From Beta vulgaris subsp. vulgaris (Eukaryota > Streptophyta > Magnoliopsida > Caryophyllales > Amaranthaceae), in the NCBI RefSeq assembly GCF_026745355.1, contig NC_079209.1:29871347-29935346 (forward strand): a DNA stretch of 64,000 nt, in the 5' to 3' direction. The notes below the pieces were generated by a model that had not been told where the DNA came from, did not search any database, and worked only from the letters and a program-made list of their open reading frames with translations. This document shows, in pieces, positions 10,563 through 19,695 of this stretch. How positions within the stretch are numbered: the first letter of the stretch is position 1; each line of letters starts with the position of its first letter. The position numbers and the translations under genes are program-made.

Positions 10563-11955
10563 TCAGCCCGGCCGAAGGAGAAAAATTGTATGTTTACCTG
10601 GCCATGTCCCCATTCGCGGTAAGTGTTGTTCTCCTCGCTGAGAGAGATTCAGTGAAATACCCGTCTACTTTGTTAGCCATGTGCTAAAGGACGCAGAGAG
10701 AAGGTATTCATCCATTGAGAAGTTAGGCCTGGCGCTGTTAATGGCCAGCCGAAAATTGAGGCCTTATTTTCTTGCTCATAGTATTCTTGTTTATATAGAC
10801 CAGCCGTTAAGGCAAGTATTACATAAGATGGACCTATCCGGCAGAATGTTGAAATGGGCAGTTGAGCTCAATATGTTCGACTTGACGTTCGAGCCTCGAA
10901 AAGCAATCAAGGGGAAAGCTCTAGCAGACTTTATTGTAGAGCTTACCCGGCCTATGGTAGAAAACGTCCAAGACCCAGCAGAGGGAAAGAGACATTGGAC
11001 CCTAATGGTGGACAGATCATCCACTGCTAATGGACGTGGTGCCGGGATCATTTTCCAATCACCAGAAGGGGACAAGTTTGAGTATGCAATGAAGTTCCAA
11101 TTCCAGGCCTCAAACAACGAGGCAGAGTATGAAGCTCTCTTAGCCGGTATAAAAATGTGCAAAGCGGCTGGGGCCCTGGAGATTGAAGCTAAAACTGATT
11201 CTCTGCTGGTGGTCAGCCAAGTGAACGGAGATTTTAAATGTAAGGAGGCGTCCATGGGTAAATATATGAACTTGATAATAGAGGAGATCAAGTCTTTGAA
11301 ACGATTCGTCCTAGATCAAGTGCCTAGATCTGAAAACCATCAGGCTGATGCCCTCTCTAAGCTAGCCAGTTCGGCTGAAGGGGATGTCCCTAGAACAGTC
11401 TTTTGGGAGGTCAAGGCGGCCAAGAGCATTGATGCCGAGGAAGTTCTGCTCCTCAACCAGGAAGATAAGTGGATGAGTCCCATTATTGAGTACAAGAAGA
11501 CAGGCCGGTTGCCCCTTGATCCTCTAGAAGCTAAGTATGTGAAAGCTAGGGACAAGTGGTTCGAGTTGTGGAATGAAACTCTATACAAAAAATCCTTCAA
11601 CCGGCCTCTTCTTAAGTGCATCAGCAGGAAGGAGGGATTGGACGTTTTAAAAGAGCTGCATGAAGGAGCTTGTGCTTTCCACATTGGAGGGAGGGCGTTA
11701 GGAGAAAAGGCTCTAAGGACTGGCTATTTTTGGCCGACATTGAAGGAGGACGCCTTGCTCTATGCAAAGAAATGTGATAGTTGCCAAAAGCATGGCAACA
11801 TCTATCAGAAGCCGTCCAATTACTTAACTCCAATCCTCTTTCCTCTTCCCTTTGCTAAATGGGGAACGGACATTCTTGGCCCTTTTCCTATTGCGGCGGC
11901 CAGAAGAATTTGTAGTAGTGGCCGTCGACTACTTTACAAAATGGGTGGAGGCTGA
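10499..11955 (+). pseudogene. RNase H, second (archaeal-type) RNase H and integrase N-terminus
   Basis: Two overlapping frames (10499-10687 and 10681-11955) carry this part of pol. First comes a worn RNase H-like stretch (RRYSSIEKLGLALLMASRKL). Then a second RNase H domain has WTLMVD, SNNEAEYEALLAGI, KTDSLLVVSQ and NHQADALSKLA, giving the acidic D-E-D-D set. The integrase zinc-binding part follows (LHEGACAFHIGG ... CDSCQKHG, H-H-C-C). A dual RNase H is typical of the Tat lineage. The frame leaves the integrase core near 11900. Confidence 0.85.
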
Positions 11956-12703
11956 AGCACTGAGAGGCATAACCACCAATGACAACAAAGGGTTCATCTG
12001 GAAGAACCTCATCACAAGGTTTGGTATGCCCCAGTCCATTGTCTTTGACAATGGACCGCAATTTGAAACACCCAAGCTTCGTCAATGGCTGGCCGATCAA
12101 GGAATCAAGGCTCACTTTGCTGCGGTGGCTCATCCACAAGCCAACGGGCAGGTCGAAGCTTTTAACAAGCTCTTGTCTGCCCGGATCAAAAAGAAGTTAG
12201 ATAATGCAAAGGGGCTATGGGTAGAAGAATTGCAGTTGGTCTTGTGGTCAATAAGGACAATGGCCAAGAACTCCACGGGAGAAACTCCATTCATGCTGGT
12301 ATATGGCTCTGAGGCCGTCCTTCCTATAGAGATTGAAGAACCAACCCTGAGGGTGATGATGTACTTAGAAGATGCTAACTGGGCAGCTCTCCGGACGGCC
12401 CTGGATTTAGTCCCTGAAGTCAGGGGCAATGCACTGCTGAGAATGCAACTCTACAAATTAAGGATGGCAAGGGAGTTTAACAAAAGAGTTGCAAGGCGTC
12501 CGTTGAAGCTTGGAGACCTCGTCTTGAGGAAGATGGAAGCGGTCGGCCGAGCTAAGGAGCTAGGAAAGCTCACCCCTAATTGGGAATGACCCTACAAAAT
12601 AATCGAAGTAGTTCAAAATGGCACCTTTCGTCTGGAAGGCATGGACAGACGTTCTATTCCTAGGACGTGGAATTATGATACTTTGAAAAAATACTTTGTT
12701 TAG
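11852..12703 (+). pseudogene. Integrase core and C-terminus, premature stop
   Basis: This part would insert the cDNA into the genome. The frame carries FDNGPQF and a GQVEAFNK glutamate. With the Asp of KWGTDILGPF in the preceding frame these make up the D-D-E triad. A TGA at 12587-12589 interrupts the conserved LTPNWE-G-P stretch. The remaining C-terminal residues (VVQNGTFRLEGMD ... LKKYFV) continue in the same frame to a stop at 12701-12703. Confidence 0.85.
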
Positions 12704-13610
12704 AGTATCTTAAGAAATTGTAATCTACTCTTAATGCATTACAATGAAAAAAGGTAGAAATGTATACATGTACCTTGACTATCCGTCAAGCAAAATTCAT
12801 ATAATACAGCTCTACTTCCTTATGACTCTCTGTTTGATTTATTTGCTTAAGTTATATACTATCGTCCAAAGCTAACTAATACAACAGAGCAGCAAGTAAA
12901 CACGCCTTCTATTTGGAGATCGGCCAACATGTTATCATCCTAATATGAATTAAACATCTCCTAAACAAGGTCGGCTGGAATTAGGACGCCTTAGTAAAGG
13001 TATCCTACTTTCCGTCCAAAAGCCCAAAATTTAGAAATAACAACCTTAGTAAAGGAACAAGTTATTTCATAATTCAACAAAGATGGACGAGTTGCAATCA
13101 CCTTCATGAAAACGTCCAAGTTATTTAGTAAATTATGGCCTTTCTCCTTCTTGAAACAAAGGAAGGTTATCAAAACCTCCTCGTCCAAGAAGGGGGGCAT
13201 ATAGGGGCATAATTTATTAAAAATAACTAATTCTTTGTTCAATGACGAATGATTGTCAAAATTCAGGACGAACAAGTTATAAACTTGGCAGTTTTTAAGC
13301 TCACAAGTTTATGCTTAGGCATCTGATAAACGTTCTGACTTACTCGTCCAAAAAGAGCTATTGGCTCAGACGAAGTAGGTTATGACGAAGTCTTTTAGGA
13401 CGAATTGCTTCTGTACTTAGGTATAAATACTTGATCAAAACAAGGCGTCTAAGTGCATGAAAGTATGAACCATTGGAGATGTAAAAAGATAACTCTTTCT
13501 AAATAGAAGGAAAGATTACAGGCTAATCTAAAAGCTAGATTACAAGCTAATCTAAAGCAAAAGTACAAAAAATTACAAGTGGCCCGTGGCCAAAATAGAA
13601 AATGGGGAAG
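12704..13610 (+). other. Long 3' non-coding region of gypsy element
   Basis: No sense-strand coding after integrase. Repeated GTCCAA/CGTCC words occur. It separates pol from the antisense ORF. Confidence 0.6.
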
Positions 13611-14317
13611 TTAGGCGTCCGGAGGAGTGTTGTTCTCTTCGTCCTGGGCCTCGGCATCGTCTTCTTCTTCTTCATCTTCTGAAGACTCCTGGAAGACAGG
13701 GGGGTTCCTCCCCTTTAATATTAGCTCTGTGCAGGCTCTCTTGAAATTCTAGCCGGCGAACATACCTGGGGATGTCCTCCTCCTCGGCCAGCATTCCAAA
13801 GGCCTGCACGGCCCAGTTCTTCGAAGTATCAATAACCGTATTCATGGCCTCCTTGGCCACATCCACGGTAGCCGTGACTTCAGCCCTCAAGGCCTGGTTT
13901 TTCACTCTAAGGACGAGATTTTCTCTGAAAAACTCTGCGGCCGTCAGCATGAGCCTCGAACTTCTGATTCCTCCTGGACGAGTTCAGGAGAAGGGCTAGG
14001 GTTTGCCGGACGAGTTTTTTGGACTTCACGCTCTCCCTCAGCGGGAATCCGTCCAGTAGATGCCTCCATTTCTGAGCTGGAGGCCGGCAGGTTAACTCCT
14101 CGTTTGATACGAGATGTTTGCTTGACGCGCGCCAGATTACCCTGCACAGGTAAAGACTGGGTCGTCTGACTTTGCCGTCCATGACAAAAGAAAAAGAATG
14201 CATGTCCGGCCAAGATAGGTCCAACTCTAGAAGATGCCGAAGAAGATAGGCCTCTGTTCTAGGGCTAGTACCAACCCTTGAGCGGCCGGGTTTATTCGAT
14301 GAAGAAGACGAACTCAT
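13611..14317 (-). pseudogene. Antisense ORF inside the gypsy 3' region, frame-broken
   Basis: Read on the minus strand from an ATG at 14317 (MSSSSSSNKPGRSRVG), coding-like sequence continues to a TAA at 13611-13613 through at least two frames. The middle part (MLTAAEFFRENLVLRVKNQA ... KNWAVQAFGMLAEEEDIP) is alpha-helical in character, and the end is acidic (EDEEEEDDAEAQDEE). A TATA box lies about 220 bases upstream. Extra antisense ORFs in the 3' region are known from plant Tat elements such as Grande; their role is unknown. I do not recognise a domain. Confidence 0.6.
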
Positions 14318-14535
14318 TTTCTTAAAATATGCGTGAAAAAACAAGAAAGAATTAAGGAAATACCTGTAGAGAAAGCTCGGATGAATTGAAATCTCAAATG
14401 AGTGGAGTAGCAGTTTACAAGAGCTCTGACGGGAGTAAATTCTCTCTCTAAAAAGCTCAGTAAAAATTGCAGAGTCTCTCTCTCTAGAAAATTTCTCAGC
14501 AATGTTAAAATAATTTCAGAAACGACAAGGTCACA

Positions 14536-14543
14536 TATTTATA
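14536..14543 (-). promoter_or_regulatory. TATA box for antisense transcript
   Basis: TATAAATA on the minus strand inside CCTCTATAAATATGTG, about 220 bases before the antisense ORF's first ATG of interest. The spacing allows a leader of roughly 190 bases. This is an inference from motif and position. Confidence 0.5.
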
Positions 14544-14710
14544 GAGGGGTGAAAATGACCCCCTCATCCAGTAAAAATAACCATTGCGCTTAAAGGTTGA
14601 CCTGTGGAGACCGGCAAAATGGCGCCTCTTTCTTGAAAAAGAGAATGGCAGTTCCAGGTCGGTTAAGAGAGGAAGATCAACCGTCTTGGCGCCTAAAAGG
14701 TAACTCCCTC

Positions 14711-14724
14711 TTTTAAGGGGCAAA
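14711..14724 (+). other. Polypurine tract of gypsy element
   Basis: TTTTAAGGGGCAAA stands directly before the 3' LTR start. It marks the site for plus-strand priming. Confidence 0.75.
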
Positions 14725-15350
14725 TGTTGTAGCCTAAAAATCGACGGCTACTCTATTGACACGTGGCATTATCCCAGCCCTACATGTGGCATTCGCTTAG
14801 GCAAAGAAAAGTACAAAGGTCTGCAGGTTCTTTGGGCTAAAGTACACTTTTCTGAGGAAAAGGTGTACTGGAAAGCTCCCTTGTGGCCCTAAAATTGTAC
14901 TTAGGCCCAATACAAGTGAAGCCTGATTCAGCTAAAGGGTAAATTGTATTGACCAATCAGCACTTGCCACGTGTCATCATATTATTACTTAGCCAATCAC
15001 ATGCTCCCAAATTAGGGTGACATCAAGGCACAGCAGTCATTCCAAACAGTATAAATAGTCCTTGATTTCAGGAAAAAGGTACGCTTTTCAGAGCACAGTA
15101 CTGTTATTCTGCCAAAAATTCTCTCCCTCTCTACTTTCTCTCTCTAAAAGTTCCGTCATATCCTTGATATCTGACTTAAGCATCGGAGGGGGAAATACCA
15201 CCCAAACCTCCAGGGTGGGTCCCTTTTTGCAGGTTGCTAATCGGAGTTCAGAATCGGGATTCGAGCCCAATCATTGTTGCACAAGTCTCCAAATTAAGAA
15301 CCTGAAGTTGGGAGTTGTTGTATAGTTTACTAGTTCCATACTACGTAACA
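14725..15350 (+). repeat. 3' LTR of the gypsy element
   Basis: Same ends as the 5' LTR. By eye there are about two dozen substitutions and a dozen or so one-base indels between the two copies. Confidence 0.93.
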
Positions 15351-15659
15351 TTTACCAAGTTCATTCAAGTCTTATGTCCAATACTCCTAAAATCAGGTTC
15401 GAATAGCAAAGGTCATCTTAACTTTCCATCCAAAATCAATAAACTACTTTCTTTACTTCACACCTTACTTAATTACAACACCTTAAATCAGATTTACAAC
15501 TTAAATCAGATTAATAACTTAAAGTAATCATACAACTTAATTAATTACTAATTTACTCAAATTACAAATTAATTAACTTACAACTTAAAATTAATATAAA
15601 AAACAGAATGTACAATATTAAAACTAATATATAATCATATAATACATATTAGGTTTTTT
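15351..15659. other. AT-rich spacer
   Basis: Simple AATTAACTTA-type sequence. No gene is visible. Confidence 0.5.
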
Positions 15660-16240
15660 TTAATACCGCTAAACTCGCCGGCGATAATCTCCGGCGACGA
15701 CTAACTGCGCACCACCACACTCGCGCAACGCTCGCACCACTCGAGGTCTAGCCCTCGCCTTCTCGCACAGCAGCACACACCAACACTTGTCTTCGGCTAT
15801 TCGCACGGCCTCCTCGAACACCACACAGATCCACGTCGCGACTCGCTCGCACAAACTCGAGCACCGCGCGCACAACAGCCCACTTGTTTGCACAACACTT
15901 CGCACAACCCTTGTCCTCTTGCACAAACTCTCGAACGTCTCATCCACGTTCGCACACGACGACGCACGCGCTCGCACAAACCCCTCGCACGCCTCGCACC
16001 GTCCGCGCCCTCGCTCGCGCAGGCCTTCGAACACTCCCGTCGCACCAAAACCACGCACGCCTCGCACCCCACACACACTACTCGCACAGTCGACGTCGAA
16101 GGCGAAGAACGCAGGGGAGGCGACAAGAGAGAAAGAGAGAGAGAAGAGAGAATTTGAGAGAGGGAGAGGTTGTGAGTGACGGCTGAGAGAGGGAGAGAGA
16201 TTAGGGTTTTCTTTTTTTTATATACTTTTTTTTATTCTTA
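15660..16240 (-). other. CpG-rich leader-like region
   Basis: About 450 bases are unusually rich in C, G and CpG, with repeated TCGCACAA/CTCGCAC words, so frames stay open on both strands (100-135 codons). On the minus strand the order is TATA box, AACCCTAATCTC start, CT-rich stretch, then the CpG-rich part ending GGCGAGTTTAGCGGTATT. This looks like a promoter plus first exon or LTR leader. I recognise no protein, and because both strands are open the ORFs are not evidence of coding. Confidence 0.4.
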
Positions 16241-16248
16241 TTCTCTCC

Positions 16249-16256
16249 TATTTATA
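16249..16256 (-). promoter_or_regulatory. TATA box, minus strand
   Basis: TATAAATA on the minus strand, about 30-50 bases before an A-rich start and the AACCCTAATCTCTC leader at 16200. Confidence 0.45.
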
Positions 16257-16475
16257 GTATAGCAAATCTATGTCTAGTAGGACTCGGTTTAATTTATTTA
16301 TTTCAAAATTAAAGTAAACCGAACGATAATAGAATTACGTTACAGTTGTAAGTGTACTCAAACTGTATTATTGTTATTCTATTATTATTTTTTGTAAATA
16401 ATACTAAAATACCTTTCAATTATATTCTTTATATTTTCTTATTTATAAAGAAATAACTCCGAAAATGCGCAGTAT

Positions 16476-16622
16476 TACAATCCTAATCCAACTAGAATTA
16501 GGATTACAACTTATACTCCTAATACAACTAGGAACTCTAATCCTACTAGAACTAGGATTTCACAAATCCTATTCCTACTAGGACTAGGATCACAACATAA
16601 GAATCCTAATAGAACTAGAAAA
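16476..16622. repeat. Imperfect tandem repeat of CCTAATCCAACTAG-type units
   Basis: The words AATCCTA, ACTAGAA, CTAGGA and their variants recur four to five times at spacings near 30-40 bases. No function is evident. Confidence 0.6.
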
Positions 16623-16914
16623 CTACGAGGAGTCATAATGGAACATGAACTCCATGAAAACCTTTAAGAAGCTTTTAAAATCACCATGACTCTTCAATGA
16701 TTATCCAAGAACAAAGATCTACATTGTCTCATGCATCACTTTAACCAAGACTAATGTTGGATCCATATTATATTTCATGTTATAATATGTTTTAGTTTAT
16801 GAATATAAGTTGCCTTGTATTTTCCTAATGGAAAGTACGGCAATAACGCACCGACTATCTAGGTTTTGCTGCTAAAAATCGATTAGTTAACTTAACAACA
16901 ATGAATTAGAGGTC
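16623..16914. other. Spacer, nothing recognised
   Basis: No reading frame or repeat boundary can be supported. Confidence 0.45.
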
Positions 16915-17651
16915 GGGGAGTTATAGGCTCGCAACGGATATGAGGGATAAACTGATCTGGTTTTGGACCGGATCAGATTGTCACAAAACTGATGCAGTTT
17001 TTCAAGAAAATCGCATCAGATTTGGGGCTCATGAAACTAAAAAGAACCGCCTGAACTGCAGGTCTGCAGTAAGCAGGAGGTTATACAAACAAAAAAAATC
17101 ATTTATACTTCAATTATAAACACAAATCAATTCATTTATACAAACATTAACGATAATGATTAAATCTGAATTCTATTATATAAACTAAAATTGACTTCAA
17201 TTATACAAATTCAACAGAAATTAAATACAAAATTTTAAAATACTTGAACAAATTAATGGAACCCTAGCTCTACCTAAATACAGAGAGGAGTAACGAAATC
17301 AAAAAAAATCAATAGATAAACAAAAATCAACAAAGTCTATATCTTAAAGAAAAAAACAATTAATAAACAAAAATTAAAAAAAAAAATATTAAAAGAAAAT
17401 GAAAATTAGAAAGAAAACAAGAAATTACGAAAGAAATAAAAAACGAAAAATCGACAAAAAACTAAAATAATTAAAATAAACTAAATCTACAAACCCTAAA
17501 TTAGACACTGGTCTTTTCCTTCTTTGTCTTCGTCTCTTCGATTTTTCGTCTTCTTCTTCGCCTTCTTCGTCTTCTTTCTTCGTCGTCTTTGCCTCTTCGC
17601 CTCGTCGTCTTCTTCCTTCCGTCTTCCTTCTTGGTGGTTGCGGATTTTGGT

Positions 17652-17731
17652 GAAGAGAGGGGTTGATAGAGGAAGAGAGGGGTTGATAGAGGAAGAGAGG
17701 GGTTGATAGGGTAAGAAGGGGGTTGACTGAG
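17652..17731. repeat. 20-bp tandem repeat, about four units
   Basis: GAAGAGAGGGGTTGATAGAG is repeated three times with little change, plus a worn fourth copy. Confidence 0.9.
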
Positions 17732-17833
17732 AAAAGAGTAAGAGAGATAGAGAGAGACAGGGGAGGGAAGAGGATGAGTGAGAGAGAAATGAGAAATTTC
17801 GCCTATTAGGGTTTATTTGCTTATCCCTTAGAG

Positions 17834-18492
17834 TAGAGATGGCAGTGGGTAATTGACCCTACCCGGATCCGTGGATCCAGATCCATTTTTGACGGATCTG
17901 GATCCTCAAATTTTGGACCCTATGGATCCGGGTAGGATCTGGATCCTCCTCGAAAAAACGGATCTGGACCGGGTCCTAAATAATTACCCAGATCCAGATC
18001 CGTTTACCCATTTTATAATATCATTATAATTTAATATTTTATTTTGATAATATTAGTTATTACATATAAAACGGATTTTCGCTTGAATTTCGGATTTGTT
18101 CTAATTAATGTGTGATTTTTGTGCAAATTCACTGGATAGTTAAGTTCGAAAATTGGGTTGATAACTAATCTACAGTTTGATAATTGAATAGTTGTAAGTA
18201 GTTGCAATTCTTACTTTTAAAAAATTAAATGTATTTTTTGGTTGATATTAGATGACTTTATTGTTTAAAATCTTTATTTATTGTGAAAATTAGGTTAATT
18301 TGAAGACAATAAGCAAGGATCCGTTTTGGATCCTTTTAGGACCCGGATCCGTAGGATCCATTCGGATCTGGATCTGGATCCTCATTTTTATTACCCAGTG
18401 GATCCGGGTAGGATATGGATCCACGCCTAAAAAACGGATTTGGATCTAAATCCTAGAGGACCCTGTCCAGATCCTACCCATTGTCATCTCTA
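17834..18492. mobile_element. hAT-type MITE, 659 bp
   Basis: The ends read TAGAGATGGCAGTGGGTA and, inward from the right, TAGAGATGACAATGGGTA. CCTTAGAG is duplicated exactly at 17826-17833 and 18493-18500, the 8-bp target duplication of hAT elements. GGATCC/GGATCTGG words fill both arms. There is no coding capacity. It is inserted in the CACTA-like remnant. Confidence 0.93.
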
Positions 18493-18835
18493 CCTTAGAG
18501 TAAGGAAGTGAACTGCTTAAAAACCTGAATTGAATCAAAGGCCGGGAATTGGGCATGAGGGATTGGGCCAGGCCATGAGGGCTGATGCGATATTTTTGGG
18601 AGGTAAATAACGAATTTTCTGCTGCGGTCCGTCAAACCGCATCAGATTTTTTTATAAAAAAAGCATCAGTTTTTTTAATCGGATGCGGTCCACAAGAGGA
18701 CCACATCAGATTGTATTCCCAACTTTCCCTCCCATTTTTAATATCCATTTTCCGATGCGATTTTACAAAAACTGCATATGTAACTAAGTGACATATAAAG
18801 TCTTTTCCACTAGTGCAAGCAACACAAAATCAATA

Positions 18836-18990
18836 CTTCCTCCGTCCCAAAATAATCCAATGTCCCAAATTAGCTTGAACACTGTTGTTTAAGCATAGTC
18901 CCTCAATTACTTATTAATTCTTTTACACTACTTTGGCTCACACTATCTTTATCAATAAGAAGTTACTCAACTTTTGTATCCTCCAACAAA
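18836..18990. mobile_element. Stowaway-like MITE end, truncated
   Basis: CTTCCTCCGTCCCAAAATAA follows a TA, like the CTCCCTCCGTCCC end of plant Tc1/mariner MITEs. The opposite end is not found, so only a remnant is claimed. Confidence 0.4.
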
Positions 18991-19008
18991 AAAATATTAT
19001 CCCACTAA

Positions 19009-19201
19009 GGGTCTGTTCTCCCCAACTTATTTTCAGTTCAATTCAGTTCAGACCAGTTCAGATCAGTTCAGTTCAACTCTTGACAATACCTTTACTCTCA
19101 CATATCACTATTCATTTCAGTTCAATCCAATTCGGTTCAGTTCAGATCAGTTCGTTCATATCAGTTCAGTTCAACTGTTTTATGTCGAAGAGAACAGGCT
19201 C
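19009..19201. mobile_element. Tourist-like (PIF/Harbinger) MITE, 193 bp
   Basis: The ends are GGGTCTGTTCTCCCC and, inward from the right, GAGCCTGTTCTCTTCG. TAA is duplicated at 19006-19008 and 19202-19204. The interior consists of TTCAGTTCA/GATCAGTTCAG short repeats. Confidence 0.85.
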
Positions 19202-19204
19202 TAA

Positions 19205-19695
19205 CTCCCATCGCATCTACTTTTTTTAATAAAATAACATTTGATGAAACTACAACTTATCATCGTAACTACGTGTTCAAATAAGTGTCCAGATCCACTA
19301 ACAAAACAAGGAACAATTTTGTTCCTCCTGGATCAGAAATAGAAATCTCTCAAACATGTGCATGCAGAGTGTTTGACAGATGATCACTTACTCCTATTCA
19401 AAATGCTCCCTTACTCAAAAGAAGTAGGAGATCATATTATGACACCAGAATTGCATACAATGACGAATTTGAACTTTAATCAAGAAGGTGAAGAAAATAC
19501 AAAAGATTTTTCTCATATCACTAACAGCCCTAAGAAGAATACACATGTAACCCAACGAGATTAATACAACTTGTACGTATCAATATAGCCCATCCTGCTT
19601 ACAAAAGACGTGGTCACTTCTCAGAATGAACGAAAAGTCAGCATTAAATAGAGGAATTGCAGGAAAGCTGTTGAGAAAAGGACAAGAGGTTGAGA
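19205..19695. other. 3' flank of the NPH3-family gene
   Basis: Probably 3' UTR and downstream sequence of the minus-strand gene. No separate gene is seen. Confidence 0.5.

Larger units (their letters stand above)
6317..15350 (+). mobile_element. Ty3/gypsy retrotransposon, Tat-type, decayed
   Basis: The element has LTRs at both ends (618 and 626 bp, starting TGTTGTAGCC and ending ACGTAACA), a primer-binding region, gag, protease, RT, RNase H, a second RNase H of archaeal type, integrase, a long 3' region with an antisense ORF, and a polypurine tract. The extra RNase H and the antisense ORF point to the Tat group. Coding parts are split by several frame changes. The LTRs differ at roughly 4% of sites by eye. 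Flanking bases (GAACA on the left, TTTAC on the right) do not match, so no target duplication is seen. Confidence 0.93.
16915..18815. mobile_element. CACTA-like remnant with CTGATGCGG subterminal repeats
   Basis: The right end reads CACTAGTGGAAAAGAC inward from 18815. Near both sides are inverted pairs of CTGATGCGGTTT / AAACCGCATCAGA words (16950-17030 and 18580-18770). No matching CACTA end is found on the left, and no 3-bp duplication, so the left end is lost or diverged. It differs from the element at 4679 in its subterminal word. A hAT MITE sits inside it. Confidence 0.55.

Noticed and set aside
10791..11291. 166-codon minus-strand frame
   Set aside because: Shadow of the gypsy RNase H coding on the plus strand.
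15669..16186. Overlapping open frames of 89-135 codons on both strands
   Set aside because: They are open because the region is CpG-rich and stop-poor on both strands. Composition explains them; no protein pattern is seen.
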